33,179 bases of DNA from an uncultured Brevundimonas sp. (GTDB lineage Bacteria; Pseudomonadota; Alphaproteobacteria; Caulobacterales; Caulobacteraceae), in the NCBI GenBank assembly GCA_946481425.1, contig CAMLNT010000003.1, forward strand, positions 1-33,179, written 5' to 3'. This document shows, one piece after another, positions 32,630 through 33,179 of this stretch. The notes beneath the pieces were generated by a model. The model made no database searches, was not told the origin of the DNA, and saw only the letters and a list, made by a program, of their open reading frames with translations. Numbering within the stretch: position 1 is the first letter of the stretch; every line of letters starts with the position of its first letter. The translations under genes and the position numbers were made by a program.

Positions 32630-33179
32630 TCAGCCGCCCTCTGGCCGCTCCTGCATGGCGCCCGTCATCGGGATGAAGAAGACCCCGACGTCACGCCGCG
32701 ACCGGACCCGGCCGTCGGCGTCCTTGGTGTAGACATAGAGCACCTGGCCCCGGCGGAACGGCTGACCGATCGGGATGATCAGGCGGCCGCCCGGCTTGAG
32801 CTGGCGGAACAGCTCCGGCGGCGCGTACTGGGCGACGCAGGTCAGCATGATGATGTCGAACCCGCCCTCGACCTCGGGCCAGCCGAAATAGCCGTCGCCG
32901 ACCCGGCCATGGACATTGGTGTAGCCGAGCGGCTCGAAGATGCGGCCCACCGCCTGGCCGATCGGCTCGATGATCTCGATCGTGTAGGCGTCGCGCACGA
33001 TCCGGCTGAGTAGGGACGACTGGAAGCCCGAGCCGGTGCCGATCTCCAGCGTGACGTCGGTCGGCTTGGGATCGGCCAGCTGGGTCATGTAGGCCTGCCC
33101 CAGGAAGTCTGAGAGGACCGAACCGTGGCCGATGGCCCAAGGCTTGGGATCGCTCTCATACGCCTGATAGGCCGTCGAT
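32630..33179 (-). CDS. Protein-L-isoaspartate O-methyltransferase-like protein (N-terminus outside window)
   Basis: The frame enters from the right edge, and 182 residues up to the stop are visible. KPWAIGHGSVLSDFLGQAYMTQL corresponds to the PIGHGQTISQPYIVALM region of PCMT enzymes, and LEIGTGSGFQSSLLSRI is SAM motif I. RVGDGYFGWPEVEGGFDIIMLTC and LKPGGRLIIPIG follow as motifs II and III. PCMT repairs isoaspartyl residues using SAM. The substrate loop SVLSDFLGQ departs from the usual TISQPY, so this may be one of the PCMT-like proteins with another role, and no gene symbol is given. The missing N-terminus may show whether it is exported, as its neighbour is. Confidence 0.85.
   Translation of the reverse strand, partial: STAYQAYESDPKPWAIGHGSVLSDFLGQAYMTQLADPKPTDVTLEIGTGSGFQSSLLSRIVRDAYTIEIIEPIGQAVGRIFEPLGYTNVHGRVGDGYFGWPEVEGGFDIIMLTCVAQYAPPELFRQLKPGGRLIIPIGQPFRRGQVLYVYTKDADGRVRSRRDVGVFFIPMTGAMQERPEGG

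Noticed and set aside
1..33179. CRISPR array, insertion sequence, prophage or conjugative element
   Set aside because: No regularly spaced repeats, transposase, integrase or phage genes were seen anywhere in the window.

Overview
The window is high-GC DNA, densely packed with genes and free of insertion sequences, tRNAs, rRNAs or CRISPR arrays. It looks like a chromosomal segment of a stalk-type alphaproteobacterium of the Caulobacterales, with Brevundimonas or a Caulobacter relative the best guess. The reasons are a full-length CckA cell-cycle kinase directly downstream of fliQ-fliR-flhB, a CtrA-like half-site before fliQ, two TonB-dependent receptors, and short or Shine-Dalgarno-poor leaders. 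The genus call is inference from gene content only.

Layout. (1) 1-3823: 5' part of a periplasmic beta-lactamase-family hydrolase, a 50-residue protein, a divergent GcvA-like LysR regulator, and a secreted M28 metallopeptidase. (2) 3879-9385, minus strand: a conserved hypothetical gene, a SAM methyltransferase, then fliQ-fliR-flhB-cckA packed with 0, 3 and 36 nt between genes. (3) 9494-11935, plus strand: def, a small membrane protein, fmt and truA, a translation-initiation and tRNA-modification operon with overlapping stops and starts. (4) 11912-23915: an apparent catabolic block. On the minus strand are a TonB receptor with no signal peptide, a FadR-type GntR regulator, an AraC regulator, an LldD-type 2-hydroxy-acid dehydrogenase and a second TonB receptor. 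On the plus strand is a four-gene operon of type-B carboxylesterase, short-chain dehydrogenase, HSL-family esterase and MFS transporter, closed by a strong terminator. (5) 24029-27370: an ammonium transporter and RecQ helicase, both minus. (6) 27371-27775: a gene-poor stretch with a diverged direct repeat. (7) 27776-33179, minus strand: a polysaccharide O-acylation operon (DUF459-like SGNH protein, second SGNH protein, AlgI-like MBOAT acyltransferase, small membrane protein), preceded by a secreted NodB-type deacetylase and a partial PCMT-like methyltransferase.

How the parts may work together. The most interesting region is block 4. Three copies of one 17-bp palindrome (consensus RRCCTRTMTKAYAGGTT) lie in it. 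Two are 22 bp apart in front of araC-gntR, and one of these fills the spacer of a candidate promoter. The third lies in front of the second TonB receptor. This is what an autoregulated FadR-family repressor and its regulon would look like. The enzymes suggest uptake of an ester across the outer membrane, hydrolysis by one or both esterases, and oxidation of the released alcohol and 2-hydroxy acid by the SDR and the LldD-like enzyme. The substrate cannot be read from the sequence. The first TonB receptor starts exactly where a mature protein would begin, with an in-frame stop four codons upstream, which suggests a rearrangement at the edge of this block. A second regulatory link is that CckA, top of the CtrA phosphorelay, is encoded downstream of a fliQ leader carrying a CtrA-like half-site.
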